Assembly: GCA_004335835.1 (NCBI GenBank) | Contig: RWJK01001889.1 | Coordinates: 62,001 to 126,000, forward strand | Length of the DNA stretch: 64,000 nt | Direction: 5' to 3' | From: Scenedesmus sp. ARA3 | Lineage: Eukaryota; Chlorophyta; Chlorophyceae; Sphaeropleales; Scenedesmaceae | Shown: piece after piece, positions 1-38,355 of the stretch | Position numbering within the stretch: the first letter of the stretch is position 1 | How the letters are laid out: each line of letters opens with the position of its first letter | The notes under the pieces: model-generated | The model's input: the letters and a program-made list of their open reading frames with translations, nothing else | Databases searched by the model: none | Told to the model about the DNA's origin: nothing | Translations under genes and position numbers: made by a program

Positions 1-340
1 GCCCAGCAGCCGCCGCCTGCCCACATCCACTACAATCTGACAAAGCACAAGCACTATCGTACAGCGGTTTGGTTTGTCGAAAAAGAAACAGCCGGTTGAC
101 ATCACCACATTGCTGCCTCTGCTGACTCAGCAGCAGGCGAGGTGGCGCCCAGCAGCCGCTGCCTGCCCGCATCTCCCACAATCTGACAAAGCACGAGCAC
201 TATCGTACAGCAGTTTGATTTGTCGAAAAAGAAACAGCCAATGCACATCACCACATTGCTGCCTCTGCTGACTCAGCAGCAGGCGAGGTGGCGCCCAGCA
301 GCCGCCGCCGTCCCCACACGCCGCCCTCCCTGCGCCTGCC
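1..340. repeat. 146-bp tandem repeat, about 2.3 copies
   Basis: Copies start at 1, 147 and 293, an exact 146-bp spacing, with a few substitutions between them. Read on the minus strand, each unit holds a possible acceptor (GGGCAG), a short stretch continuous with the 248..1093 reading frame, and a possible donor (GTGATG). It therefore looks like the exon-edge duplications seen in the recognisable genes to the right. The array may continue left of the window. Confidence 0.85.
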
Positions 341-1093
341 CGGCTCACGCGGAGAGGCAATGCGCTGTGCAACAGCAGCAGCAGCCTCATCACAGCCCTG
401 CGCATCCTCAGCCTGCAAGCCTGTTCTGCTGCATGGCGTCCAAGTAGCAGCTGCTGGGCCGACCCAAGCCAAGCCAGCTGCGGTCGCTGGGCTGACATAG
501 GCACCGCTGCTACTGCCAGGTGTTGCCGCTGCTACTGCAGGTTGCTGCTGCTGCTGCTGTTGCTGCAGCTGCTGCTGGCCCACCTCAAGCTTCAGCGCTG
601 CATACTTGCTGAGCAGCACTCGCTTTGCAGAAGGAGGAGAAGATGCAGCCGCAGCTGCGCCACTCGGCTGCATGCAGCTAACAGCAGCTTTCGCTACCCC
701 AGCTGCTGTGCTGCTGCACTGGCAAGCATCCTGAGGGCTGCTGCTGCAGCTGCTGAGGCTGCAGGGGTGCCTGATGCGGCGCTTGTGGCAGACGCTGCAC
801 CTGCTGCCGCTAGGGCTCGGCGTGAAGGCCTGCCGGTCGTGCTGCTGCTGCTGCTCATGGCAAGTGTGGTGGTGGCTGTGGCTATGCGTGCTGCTGCTAG
901 AGCAGCCTGTAGCTGCTGCACCCGATGCCGAGACGCCAGTCGTCGGCGTGGCACACTGATTGCCGCTGCCAGCACAGAATGCTGCTGCAGGCGAGCTCAG
1001 CGGCGACGCACTCCTGCTGCTGCTGCTGCTGCTGCGGGGGCTGGGTGATCTGCTAATGAGGGAGCTCAGCACACGGCTTGCTGCCCGGCCCAT
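248..1093 (-). CDS. Low-complexity Ser/Ala/Gln-rich reading frame, possibly partial
   Basis: A 281-codon minus-strand frame opens at an ATG (MGRAASRVLSSL...). It has a Ser/Arg-rich start, long Ser, Ala and Gln runs and one Cys/Arg-rich patch (RCSVCHKRRIRHPC), but no domain I recognise. The N terminus is rich in Arg and Ser and poor in acidic residues, like an organelle transit peptide. The 3' end lies in the 146-bp repeat, where a donor-like GTGATG occurs, so the gene may continue beyond the left edge by splicing. It lies downstream of the RING ligase gene on the same strand, 287 bp past that stop codon. CAG-rich DNA opens long frames by chance, so this may not be a gene. Confidence 0.35.
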   Translation of the reverse strand: MGRAASRVLSSLISRSPSPRSSSSSSRSASPLSSPAAAFCAGSGNQCATPTTGVSASGAAATGCSSSSTHSHSHHHTCHEQQQQHDRQAFTPSPSGSRCSVCHKRRIRHPCSLSSCSSSPQDACQCSSTAAGVAKAAVSCMQPSGAAAAASSPPSAKRVLLSKYAALKLEVGQQQLQQQQQQQQPAVAAATPGSSSGAYVSPATAAGLAWVGPAAATWTPCSRTGLQAEDAQGCDEAAAAVAQRIASPREPGRRREGGVWGRRRLLGATSPAAESAEAAMW

Positions 1094-1380
1094 GCTGCTT
1101 GCTGCACGGTTTAGAGTACCTGAGGCTTGGCTGCTGCCAGCTTCAGGCACAACATCGGACTCTGCACATGCACAAACAAACAGCAGCGGGCAGTGATGCT
1201 GTCAATGGCATGCACACAGCAGCACAGTGTCGGCAGGGTGCACAGCACCGTGCCGTTGTCAACGTAAGTATCTATGTGCAGGGATAGTCAGCGAACTGTA
1301 AGGCCGAAAATGCCACAGCTGGTTGCGATGACGGCAATGCTGCTGAGGATCCAGTGCTGTCACCAGGTCAGTAGCAATAA

Positions 1381-4300
1381 CTAAGCCACCCTCGCACCTG
1401 CTAATGGGTCACCAAAACGATGCAGGTAGAAGGCCTCTGCAGCCTCACAGTGCTGCTGCTGCTGTTGCTGCTGTGGACTGCCGGTGGCACTGCCATAAGG
1501 GCTCAAGCTGCCACCACAGCTAGGATTGGGGCTGGCTGCACGGCCGCTGCTGCTGCTCTTTGTAGTGCCTCGTTGCCCCAGCAGACCTCCGGCTGCTGCG
1601 GCTGCAGCGCATGCTGGTGATGATGGCAGCAGCTGGCTCGACTGCGCTTCTAGTATGCTATCACAGCCATCACCAGGAGTCCTCACACATTCATCTCTGA
1701 AGCTACGACTGCTGCTGCTGCGGTAGCTGCTGGGGCTAGCCCCCACCGGCCCAGCCGCGCTGTCACCTGCATTAGCAGGACTCCTGCTGCTGCTGCTGCT
1801 GCTCTTGCTGCTGCTGTAATTGTTACTCCAGGCAGCACTGTCCTGCAAGGAAGCTACCAGTGCCTCCTGCAATGCCACATCATCATAACTGCCCTCAGTG
1901 CCGGGTGAGTCCAGCTGCTGCTGCATCAGCGCGTCATCCCTGTCCCAGCTGTCTGCGCTGTCCTGCAGCTGCACTAGCCGCGCCTCCTGCTGCGCTGCTG
2001 CTGCTGCCGCTGCTGCTGCTGTGGGCTGCAGCTCCTCTGCTGACAGCAGTCCAAAGCTCAGGCGGGATATTAAGCTAGAGCCAGCTGCAGCTGAACTTGA
2101 AGCACGGCCTGAAGCTCCTGCAGAAGCCCGATGAGAATGAAAGCCTGATGTGTGCTGCAGCAGCTGCCGCTGCCGGCTGTGTGTGTGGCTGGCAGCAGCA
2201 GCAGCGGCAGTAGCCGGCAGCAGCAGCGTCTGCCGGCACATCGGGCAGCTGAAGCTGCCGCCGCTGCTGCTGCAGGTGCTCTGCTGCAGCCAGGCGCGCA
2301 GGCACTGCAGGTGGAAGAGGTGGCCGCATGGCAGCTGCTTTGCTGATGTCATGCCCTCTCTGCAGATGACACACTCTGCAGCCTCACTATCAGCATCTGC
2401 ACCGTCAGATCCACTGAATGCTGCTGCTGCTGCTGCTGTTTGGACGTTTGGGAATGCAGCATCCAAGCTGCTAGTGGCTGCCATGTGTGCTTTGTGACAG
2501 CGCAGCTTGCGCAGCGCAGAGAGCAGCACGTTGCGCGCATCGAGCAGCAGCAGCGCATCAAAGAGCTGGCACGACAGCCCGTGCAGCACCCACACATGCA
2601 TGTGGTGTGCGATCGTGAGCGCATGTACAGCCAAATCTGCGTTGAGGTTGGCTTGATACAGAAATGCCTCCCGGCCGTGGCCCTGCCATTGCTGCCAGGC
2701 TGACATGATAAGGCTGCAGAGTGCTGCTGCTGCTGATGGTGCTGCTGCTACTGCTGGGCTTGTTGCTGCTTGCTGCTGCAGGCCCAAGCGGCTGTCTGCA
2801 AGCGCCTCATCAAGCAGTAAGCCAGTGCAGCTGCAACACACAAAAAACGAGCACAAATCCAAGCGCATCAGTGGATGTTCTGTCCTCAGCAACACATTGC
2901 GCTCAGCTTGAAGTGGCAGAACGTGCAGGCATGTTGCATTCTTTTGCTGTTGACTGGCCTGCACCTGTGTCAAGCTATTACGCCAGCCACAACAGCGCAA
3001 TATACAGTTTCAAAGTAAACAGATCAACAACCTGCTGCCGCTGCTTGCTGCCCCGATTTAAGGGGGAAAGATGGTATTAGAGTTCCTGAGCCTCCAGGCG
3101 CCTGCTGGCGCTAAAAGTTGGTTTCCAATCATTTTGTTCTATAAATCATCATCACAGGGCGCCAAACCCGCATATCTCCACATACCTCAGTGCCGCTTTC
3201 GCCGCATCTACTGCAACCACTGCCAGGTCCAGCGCAAACAGCAAGCACACGCCCCTGCTCAGCTGCCGCTGCCGGTACTGCCAGCCCAGCAGCAGCCAGC
3301 CGGCAGCATCTGCGGCCAGCACCAGCAGCAGCAGGCACAGCGTGCGCATGTGCCGCTGCAGCGTGACTGCGGGGGCTACTGAGAGGCCTGCGGTGCGGTC
3401 CTTGCAGAGGCCCACAAACATCTTGAGCTCGCCGATACCTGCCAGCCTGCATTGTGCAGCAGACACGCAGACGGCAGGCAGCTTTCAAGGTCAGCTGTAG
3501 CACAGATGTGATGCAAACATCTTCAGCTCGCCAAATGCCTGCAAGCCTGCACCGCAGCAGACATGCAGAAACGCAGACAGCCGGCAGCACTCCAGGTCAG
3601 CTGAAGGACAGGGGATGTGAACATGTTCAGCTGCCCGATGCCTGCCAGACTGCCATGCGCAGCAGGGGCAACACATACCATGCAGACAAAGCGGGCAGCA
3701 AAGCAGCCAGCACATCACAGGCAGAACACAACGCGGATCACAACTGTCCGCCTGTAGCTGCTGCTGTCGTGCTAGCACTGATGCTGCTGTACCTGACGGC
3801 TGATGTGGTGCTGCAACTGCTGTGCCAGGCCTGGCCGCGTGCCAGCTACAATAAAGCAGGCCCAGCTCTCGCCTCAAGCCCTACACGCCAGGCTTCCTGC
3901 AAGCTACAGCACACTCAAGCTCTTGCCTCACGCCCTACACATCGCCCAAATGTTTCTGTGAAACAGCTCAAAGTCGCTCACCAGGGCAGCCACGTCAGCA
4001 GCTGCCGCTGCTGAGCCAGCCCTAAGCCTCCTGCAAGCTACAGCTCTCGCCTCAAGCCCTACACATCGCCTAAGGTTTGTGAAAGTAGCTAGATCACTCA
4101 CCAGGGCAGCCACGTCATGAGTGGCAGCTGCTGGTCCAGCTCCAAGCTGTCTGCGAGCAGCCCACTAGCTTCAACTGTTACATCCTCACAACTCAGGCGC
4201 TAGGCGGCTGCTCACGCTGCTTCATGTTATCGTTGCTGTTGCTCACCAGGGCAGCCACGTCAGCAGTGGCAGCTGCTGGGCCAGCCCCAGGCTTCCTGCA

Positions 4301-5398
4301 AGCACCGCCTGCGCCAGCAGGTAGCGCAGCAGCCGCTGACTCAGCCTCAACGCCTCGCTGGCACTCAGAGGGCCCAGGAAGATTGCCTGCAAGGCAGTTA
4401 GATGCAGCGATGGCAGAGTGGTTAGGTGCAGCCGTGGCAGCAGGCAGTGTGGGCAGGGGCAGTTCCTGCAAGTCAGTCACTGGCTCAGCCTCAACGCAGA
4501 AGATCGCCTGCAAGGCAGTTGGGGAGGTTGAGAGGCAGCAAGAGCAACACACAGGGAGGGCAGTGTGAGCAGACGCAGTCCTGCAAGTGGGAGATGCATG
4601 GTGGCATAGCGCAGCTGTTGAGAGCTAGTTCGGCTGCTGGACAGGCGCATGCTGCTGTTCGAAGCCGCTGTTTGAACTGAATGAAGTCAATGTTATCTAC
4701 TGAAGTAGAATCAGTCTTCTCAATAGAGTGCTGATGCTTATCTGCTCTGCATAATGTCGTGTGGCGGGGCTTGCTTGGCCCGGCGAGCTCAGCTGCAGGT
4801 GCAGACCCCGTGCATGCATGGTGCAACGCAGCTACTGCTAGGTAGGGCAGCTCACCGTTGCCGCAGCAGCTGACAGGGCGCAGCACACAAGCACCGCTGT
4901 GCAGAAGAGCAGCACGCCTAGCTGAGTTTGCAGCAGACCGCTGGAGAAGGTGGCACGTGCCCATGCAAGGGCACGCGAGCACTCCCTGCAATGCAGCGCA
5001 ACAAAACAGCGTTATTAGACTGCATGCTGTGTACTGTTGAGGCTGCAATAATAGCTGGCGTCCGTGCGACGTGAAATTATACAGCTGACCACATCAACTG
5101 ACACTTGGTGAACCTGTCTACGTGAAGTGCCACCGAACAACCTTGAAACAGCTCAGACTAGAAATAGATACTATTACATGATTCCGAAACGCAGGATCGG
5201 AACGCTGCTGTCCTCCAGGCTTAATCACAACCCCCTGCAAGCCAACACTCACTGTGCAAGGACTCCTGCCATCCGATACGGTTGTCTTCCATCATCTGCA
5301 AGCTTATACTGTTGCGACAAGCAGTAAACGAGACCCGCCGAGCAAACTGGGAAATATAGCTGCCTGAAAGCTGACTGCGACGACGGGGCGCGTGGCAT
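1381..5398 (-). CDS. RIN2/RIN3 (AMFR/gp78-like) membrane RING-H2 E3 ubiquitin ligase
   Basis: Predicted E3 ubiquitin ligase of the endomembrane system, related to plant RIN2/RIN3 and animal AMFR/gp78. Exons 5' to 3': 5398-5253, 4985-4856, 4386-4247, 3446-3186, 2830-1381; phases agree and give 708 aa. Hydrophobic segments lie in exons 2-4. Exon 4 carries GELKMFVGLCKDR, which matches the RIN2 segment LKMFQALARDR. Exon 5 carries HHMHVWVLHGL, matching the last membrane helix, then a RING-H2 finger at about residues 379-424 (CVIC, CGHLFHLQC, CPMC). A ubiquitin-interacting-motif-like helix lies near 541-558 (VALQEALVASLQDSA), and the long tail is Ser/Gln/Ala-rich. The start is the only ATG that joins in phase to exon 2, but the N terminus is poorly conserved and is the least certain part. 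Exon 3 and 4 edges are repeated in the introns at 3.5-4.6 kb. Confidence 0.82.
3500..4560. repeat. Duplicated exon edges in the RING ligase introns
   Basis: Near-copies of the start of exon 4 (GELKMF) lie at about 3510-3545 and 3620-3650. The 3' edge of exon 3 with its GTGAGC-type donor recurs near 3985-4035 and 4100-4150, in addition to the true site at 4247. A diverged copy of the 5' edge of exon 3 lies near 4490-4515. None of the copies forms a full exon. Confidence 0.75.
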
Positions 5399-6254
5399 TT
5401 TGTATGTGTCGAAGGTAAAGAACACGATGAATATCAACGCACCCGAACGTGCCCGTGTCCCCAGTCCAAACAAATGTACTTTTGGGCAGCTGGTGAATCA
5501 TTCACCGGCTTACTGCATGTTTGTTGTCCTTTATCAGCTCAAACACTGATCAAAGCAAAACAATGAAACAGAAAAGCAGCAGCTCCTTCACCAATGGCAG
5601 GTGACAAGAGTGACCAGACACAACCCTCGCAGCGGGGTAGCATTGCGGTTGAGTCCATCGGCAAGGGTATCAAAGGAGCTGTGGTAACATTTTTTCTCAC
5701 AAACAAGAACGCGACGTGTTTGACACGGCGCCGCAGGCGGTTGCGCTGACGTGGAGAACGGCCATTTCACAAGGGCAGTCACTAGGCGCTAAGGGTGACT
5801 CCCACGCAGCTGCGCTACTGGCTGAGCCAACCACCGGTCGGATCCAGCCTTTAACAAGCCAGTTTCAACTTCAAAAACTGCGGGTCTTCGCTGATGACAC
5901 GGAGAGCCTTAAGGTGGGCAAGTCTTGATCACACAGGCCAGCCTGCCCTGAGGGTGATCCCGTCCCCCGAGCAGTACAAAATTGGTATAACGTGCAAGCA
6001 GGTCAATCATTGCAAGTATAATGCAGCATAATGAGTACTCACATGGCTAGAAGTGGTCCTTGAGCAGGGGTTGTTTTGCATCCCCCCCAGCAGGATTTGT
6101 TTTGCATTTTGACACAAATCGATCATACCCAGCGGGTTGGATTTACAACTTTGCACAATGGAACAGCAGCTGCATGCACCTCACAAGTGCTGTGCTGCTG
6201 ACGATTCAAGTGCCAGGACAAAATCAACCACACTTGATCAACATCACACCTGCA
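5399..6254. other. Intergenic region between the RING ligase 5' end and the FtsHi 3' end
   Basis: Short open frames occur on both strands but none has recognisable content. The right part should be the 3' UTR of the FtsHi gene, and the left part should hold the promoter and 5' UTR of the RING ligase gene. I see no convincing TATA box, repeat array or RNA gene. Confidence 0.6.
6143..6147 (-). terminator. Likely poly(A) signal TGTAA of the FtsHi gene
   Basis: TGTAA on the minus strand lies 108 nt past the FtsHi stop codon. TGTAA is the usual chlorophyte polyadenylation signal. Confidence 0.6.
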
Positions 6255-20578
<14,324 letters not shown>

Positions 20579-21015
20579 TATCTATCTAGGGGCGGGCCTG
20601 CTGCCGTCTTCACCATGGCATAGCCCTACGCCCCCAAAGCAGCCTGTGACCAAGTGGGTTGCGTTGACCAGTGGATATCGTGGGCAAAACACGTTGATTC
20701 AGTACTATAAAACAATGCAATGCGTGATTGCAGTCTTGCGCAAGTGCAAGATCCAAGCTTGTCGGTGCCGAAGGATCGAGCAATCACATTGACCTCTACG
20801 ATGTAAAATGTCGACTATTGATGGCTTATATTAACAATGAAACACCGGGAAGGAAGGGACGTGCGTAACATAGCATGACAATGTCCAAAGCGTACAGCTG
20901 ATCACCGAGCTGAGCACTATGGGTACGTGGGACATGCTGTGAATGCTTTCGACGTTCTTACGTGTTGCTGTTAAAGTTTTATGCATGGCTGACAGTGCTG
21001 CTGTGTGTTGTGAGG
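20579..21015. promoter_or_regulatory. Divergent promoter region between FtsHi and VMA21-like genes
   Basis: The two start codons face away from each other across 437 bp. A TATA-like TATAAAA lies on the plus strand at 20706-20712 and a TATAAG on the minus strand at 20825-20830. If both are used, the 5' UTRs would overlap. No other motif is clear. Confidence 0.4.
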
Positions 21016-22049
21016 ATGGCAAAGGACGCAAAGACAACGCCTAAGAAGCGAGTAGCGACATCAGATACCCCAGGCAGCACATCAGAAGCAGAAGAAACTA
21101 AGTCACGCACTGCACAGCCATCAGGCCAACGGCAGCACCCAGTTGTAGCCCCAAGCACAGTAATCAACATAGCAGTGCACTCCTTGTTGATGATCACAGT
21201 GCCCTTTGCACTGTTCTTCGCATCACACTTCGGAGCCCTTGACCGTAAGCGATCATTTTTGCAGCTCTTGCATCGCCCAGGCTGCATGACACTCGAAGCC
21301 TGACAACAACAGCAGCAGCAGCAGCAGAAGCAGCAGCAGCAGCACCTGCCATCTTACTAGTGACCGCATGGAGCACGCCCTGCGTTTGCTGCTGCAGCTT
21401 TGTTCAAGGCCACTGGCGGCCAAGTGCCTCGCAACGAGACCAAGACCTACATCGGCGCAGGCTTGGCAGTGCTGGGAGTGAACCTGGTGAGGCCTGCTAC
21501 AGCTGCCATCAAGCTACAACTCAGCACTGGATTTGCATACATGCACACTTATTGTTGCCATCAGCTGCTGCTGTTGCTGCTGCTGCTGCTGTGTGTCTGT
21601 GCCCGCAATGCATGCTAGCACCCTTCTAGTTTTGATAAATTTGGTGAGGCCTGCTACACCTGCCAGCAGGCTAGCACACAGCGCTGGCCATGCAGCAACA
21701 CATGCACATCAGTTTCTTGTCGTGTTGACCTCTGTTTCTGTGTCTTGTGCATGCATTCCAGCCGCAGCTTCCGCCTGTCCATCAGCTATTTCTTAATGCG
21801 CACTCACTCCACAGTCGGCTGCAAACTCACCACCGAGTAGCTGCTGCTGCACTGTGCGTAATCTGTGCATTCTGTGCTGCAGGTCATTGTCAAGAGCATA
21901 GGCTCAAGCCGGCTCGCCTGCTTTTGATGCATGTGACTTGTAACTTCTGACTTGCACACTGCTGTGTGCATTCTGCGCTGCAGGTCATTGCCAGCTTTGT
22001 GGTCAGCGCTTTTAAAGAAGACGCCAAGCCAGCAGCAAAACAAGACTAG
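21016..22049 (+). CDS. VMA21: VMA21-like V-ATPase assembly integral membrane protein
   Basis: Small ER membrane protein of the VMA21 family, which escorts V0 subunits during assembly of the vacuolar proton pump. Three exons, 21016-21244, 21398-21486 and 21984-22049, join in phase to 127 aa. A charged cytosolic N terminus is followed by helix 1 (about 50-71, with LLMITVPFALFFAS, very like the family's LMITVP core), a short loop, and helix 2 (about 94-116, IGAGLAVLGVNLV). The short Lys-rich tail ends AAKQD, resembling the family's C-terminal retrieval signal. An earlier non-ATG extension is open, but the MAKDAK start fits family length. The intron holds a copy of the exon 2 donor edge (about 21638-21670) and one of the exon 3 acceptor edge (about 21876-21900). 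Confidence 0.85.
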
Positions 22050-22135
22050 AGCAGCAGCAGCAACAGCAGCAGCAGCAGCGGGCCAAGCTGTCTGCCGGGA
22101 CACTACAGGGGTTGTTCTGCCAGGTGGCACCTAGG

Positions 22136-22140
22136 TGTAA
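22136..22140 (+). terminator. Likely poly(A) signal TGTAA of the VMA21-like gene
   Basis: TGTAA lies 87 nt past the stop codon, at the usual distance for chlorophyte genes. The next gene starts about 170 bp further on. Confidence 0.7.
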
Positions 22141-22258
22141 GCCGCCACAAGACAGCTGAGACGCTGACCGCAACTTAGGCTACATTTCACAAGAGCGACT
22201 TGTGCTCGTGGGAGTGTAGAAGCACCTGAGCTGCTATACCAGCTCAAAATAGACACAA

Positions 22259-22293
<35 letters not shown>

Positions 22294-22308
22294 CAGCAGC
22301 AGTACGCC

Positions 22309-22784
22309 ATGCAGGCCCCAAGCGCTGCTGCTGAGCCTGATGGCGAGGGCCGGCAGTTTTTGGATGTGCAGCGCCACGCGGCAGCGGTGCAGCTGCTGGG
22401 GCGCAGCCTTGCCGTGGCTCACCTGAGAGCGCAGGCGGCCATGCCAAAGTGAGCAACAGAATACGCTTTTCATGGGGTTTGTTGTTGTTCTGCATCGTGA
22501 ACACATGCTGTTCTCAACGTGTTGCTGTTGTGCAAGCAGTGAGCAGAATACACATAAGCGTGTTGTGTGGTCGCGCAAGGCCAACTCGGCGGCCTGTGCT
22601 GCTGTTGTGCATGCGTCGAGGCTCAGCAGCTGCACGCGTTGAGTAACATGGTTTTGCCCCCTTGCTGACAAGTGCCCAACTACTCTCCGTCCTGCTTACG
22701 CCTTGCCTGCAGAGGCAGCTCGCTGCACATACCTGCAAAGCCAGCCGCCACCATCAAACAGGAAGATGGGGCGGCCCTGCCACT

Positions 22785-22817
<33 letters not shown>

Positions 22818-23555
22818 TGGCCTGGCAGCAGCAGCGCAGCATGCTAACACACCGCAGCAGGTGAGCAGCAGCCGGGCAGTGTGTCACGTTGGATCAGCTG
22901 TGCAGGCATTATGACGTCATCAAAGCTGCTTCCATCACGTGCGGTGGTACCCCAAAAGCGTGCGACAAGGTATTTTAAGCGACTTGGCAGCACACATGGC
23001 TGAGTCACATGTGCATTTATAACTTGATTCCTGGGACTTGTGTGTCAGTGTGCTGCATCTGCTGTGCTTGTTGCCGTGCAGGTCATCAAAGTGTCAGTGC
23101 TGACAACAGCAGAGGACCTACCACAGCAGCCAGCAGCACCACAACAACAGCAGCAGCCACAGCAGCATGCCAAGGCAGCAGCAGCACTCAAACCCCGCCA
23201 GCTAGTGCACAGGCTGCCAGATGCCGCTGCTGCTGCTCGCTTCAGATCCGACGAGCTGCCAGAAGATGACGCTGCAGCAGCAGGAGCTGGCGACAACAAC
23301 TTCATGGATGTGGACACTGCTCAACAGCAGCGGCAGCAGCAGCAGCTTGCGCCGCGCATTGCTGCTGATCCTGGGCAGGCCACGCAGCAGCTGGCGGGCT
23401 GGGTGCGGCTGGCTGCGCCTGGTGAGGCTGGCGGGGATGAGGGGCTGGCGGGGCAGGGCGGTGGGGGTGCTGCCTTTGAGGATGATGATGGGCTGCTGGG
23501 GCCTGGTGGCGCTGAGCTGGCTGAGGACATGCTGGACGAGGAGGAGTGGGTGTGA
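22309..23555 (+). CDS. Unrecognised Gln/Ala-rich protein with acidic C terminus
   Basis: Three exons, 22309-22448, 22713-22860 and 23082-23555, join in phase to 253 aa. I do not recognise a family. The N-terminal 47 residues look helical (FLDVQRHAAAVQLLGRSLAV). A Pro/Lys patch (IPAKPAATIKQED) and poly-Gln runs follow. The last third is acidic and Gly-rich and ends DMLDEEEWV. There is no signal peptide or membrane helix; a nuclear or cytosolic scaffold-like protein is possible, but that is a guess. The frame is open upstream of the ATG for about 140 bp, without another ATG. TGTAA occurs 10 nt past the stop. The spacing to the VMA21-like gene is very tight. Confidence 0.6.
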
Positions 23556-23895
23556 CCACGACATGTGTAATCTGACAGTTTTAGGCATGGTAAATGCACA
23601 ACCGTTCACCGGCAAGCAACGCTGTCCAGAAGAAGGTTTACAGGGCAGCAGCAGCGTCCGATGTGTGTTGCATGGCGGGAACACAGCCCGTTTCTGAGCC
23701 TCTGGCAGGCTCATTGGGCTGCTGGGCCCTGGTGGCGCTGAGCTGGCTGAAGACATGCTGGACGAGGAGGGGTGGGTGTGACCACGATTTGTGTGTTGCA
23801 TGACGGGAAAACAGTCCCTTTTTTGAGCCAATGGCAGGCTCATTGGGCTGCTGGGCTGAGGACATGCTGGACGAGGAGGAGCGGGTGTGACACCC
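23488..23895. repeat. Three copies of a gene 3' end including its stop codon
   Basis: The last about 70 bp of the Q/A-rich gene, including the stop and start of the 3' UTR (23488-23563), recur at 23717-23788 and, shortened, at 23845-23895. A UTR segment with CATGGCGGGAACACAG-like sequence is also repeated. Here the duplicated unit spans a stop codon and not a splice site. Confidence 0.9.
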
Positions 23896-24820
23896 AGGCT
23901 GTTGCTTTTGTAGCTTCTACTAATTGTGACGATCATAGCATTTGATGTGAGAGCCATGCAGCTGGCGCGGTGCGAAATTGTGTCTTGGTGACTTCCGGGT
24001 AGTGTGTCAAGTCGTTGCCTGTATTGTGTCCGTTGCATGCGGCACTGCGTGCGAGCGGTTGATGTTGGGATGGCAAGCTGAGGTAGCGGGGAGGTTTGCC
24101 CCGCACCAGCTGATCCCTGCACCGCCGCAAACACCCCCTGATTTCAAATCACCAGTGGCGCCAGTGGCGCAGGAACTAAAATTGAGTTTGTTATGTTACC
24201 TGCTGCATAGGGCTGCTGGCATGATGTAATGGGACTGCTTGTAACATGTGTGAATTATCTGTATACAGTGTCGACATGCGGTTGTACAGTGTACAGTGTA
24301 CAACGGGCAGTGCCTACCCGCAGGCCTGCTGGCCTAGGCCTACGCCAGCAGCAAAGGTGCAGCCACAGCAGCAGCAGAGATGCACGATGCACTGACTGCA
24401 TTTTGTTGTGGTTCCTGTCAGTTCAACACGAAGGGCGCTGCAGTCCTCGCCGGAATCGTGCCCACCCGCCTGGTGTCTTACCCGTCAAGGTCCAGGGCAG
24501 GTCATAGGTCAACCACATGACGGACCGGGTGGCACGTGCCATCACGCAGCAGCGGTTGCAAAATCAGAAATGAGTTGCCATCGAGGTCTTTCGAGCTGTC
24601 TTGCTGTCATATGGTTGGCAATATGTCCGGCACGAAGTGCTCGTGATGCCGGCAGTGGCGTTTGGGCAGTTCCCACGGTGCAAGCAACCTGCGAGACGTG
24701 TTCAAAGTTACAGCTGGTACCACAAAATTACAGCTCCCCCGTGTAAGCGTCGCTGTTCACACTTTGTTACACCGGGTATCGATGCAGCCCTAATCCCTTC
24801 CGGCTCCTTGCCTGTTCCGT
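23896..24820. other. Intergenic region upstream of PFOR
   Basis: No coding content is recognisable. The segment at 24280-24300 has three spaced GTACA words (TGTACAGTGTACAGTGTACA), and a short GGCCTGCTGGCCTAGGCC-like inverted stretch lies near 24320-24345. Either could be regulatory, but nothing else supports that. Confidence 0.5.
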
Positions 24821-24824
24821 TTGC

Positions 24825-25085
24825 TATATAAGCTGTTGTTGTTCCAGTCACTTCAACTCGGTTTCTGCATAGGACAAGCTCCACATGCGCAAGTAAACGC
24901 GACAGCCCTATTTGTCTGTTGAGGGCGGACCTGACGCTACACAGAACATTCATTCAATATCGTTCACCAGTTAATCTAGTAAACGTTAAAAGCATAGTTG
25001 GTGCCCAGCTGTGAAAAGAGACGACTAGGCGACGTGACAGCGCCCTCATCGATCAACCAAGCTCTAGCAACGCAGGGAGGCCTCC
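24825..25085 (+). promoter_or_regulatory. PFOR core promoter (TATATAAG) and 5' leader with a short upstream ORF
   Basis: A strong TATA box lies at 24825-24832, so transcription should begin near 24855-24860. The leader would then contain ATG-CGC-AAG-TAA at 24885-24896, a three-codon upstream ORF ahead of the main start at 25086. The upstream ORF could reduce translation of the main frame; that effect is inference. Confidence 0.55.

Positions 25086-38355
<13,270 letters not shown>

Noticed and set aside
3454..4014. Plus-strand frame with a hydrophobic stretch (VVLALMLLYLTADVVLQLL)
   Set aside because: It lies opposite the well-supported RING ligase gene and spans its duplicated exon edges; the hydrophobicity comes from CTG/CTC-rich DNA.
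4408..4430. tRNA-like A-box, TGGCAGAGTGGTTAGGTGC
   Set aside because: The D-arm pattern fits Leu/Ser tRNAs, but no B-box (GGTTCGA-type) or closing acceptor stem follows within 100 nt, and the site lies in an intron of the RING ligase gene.
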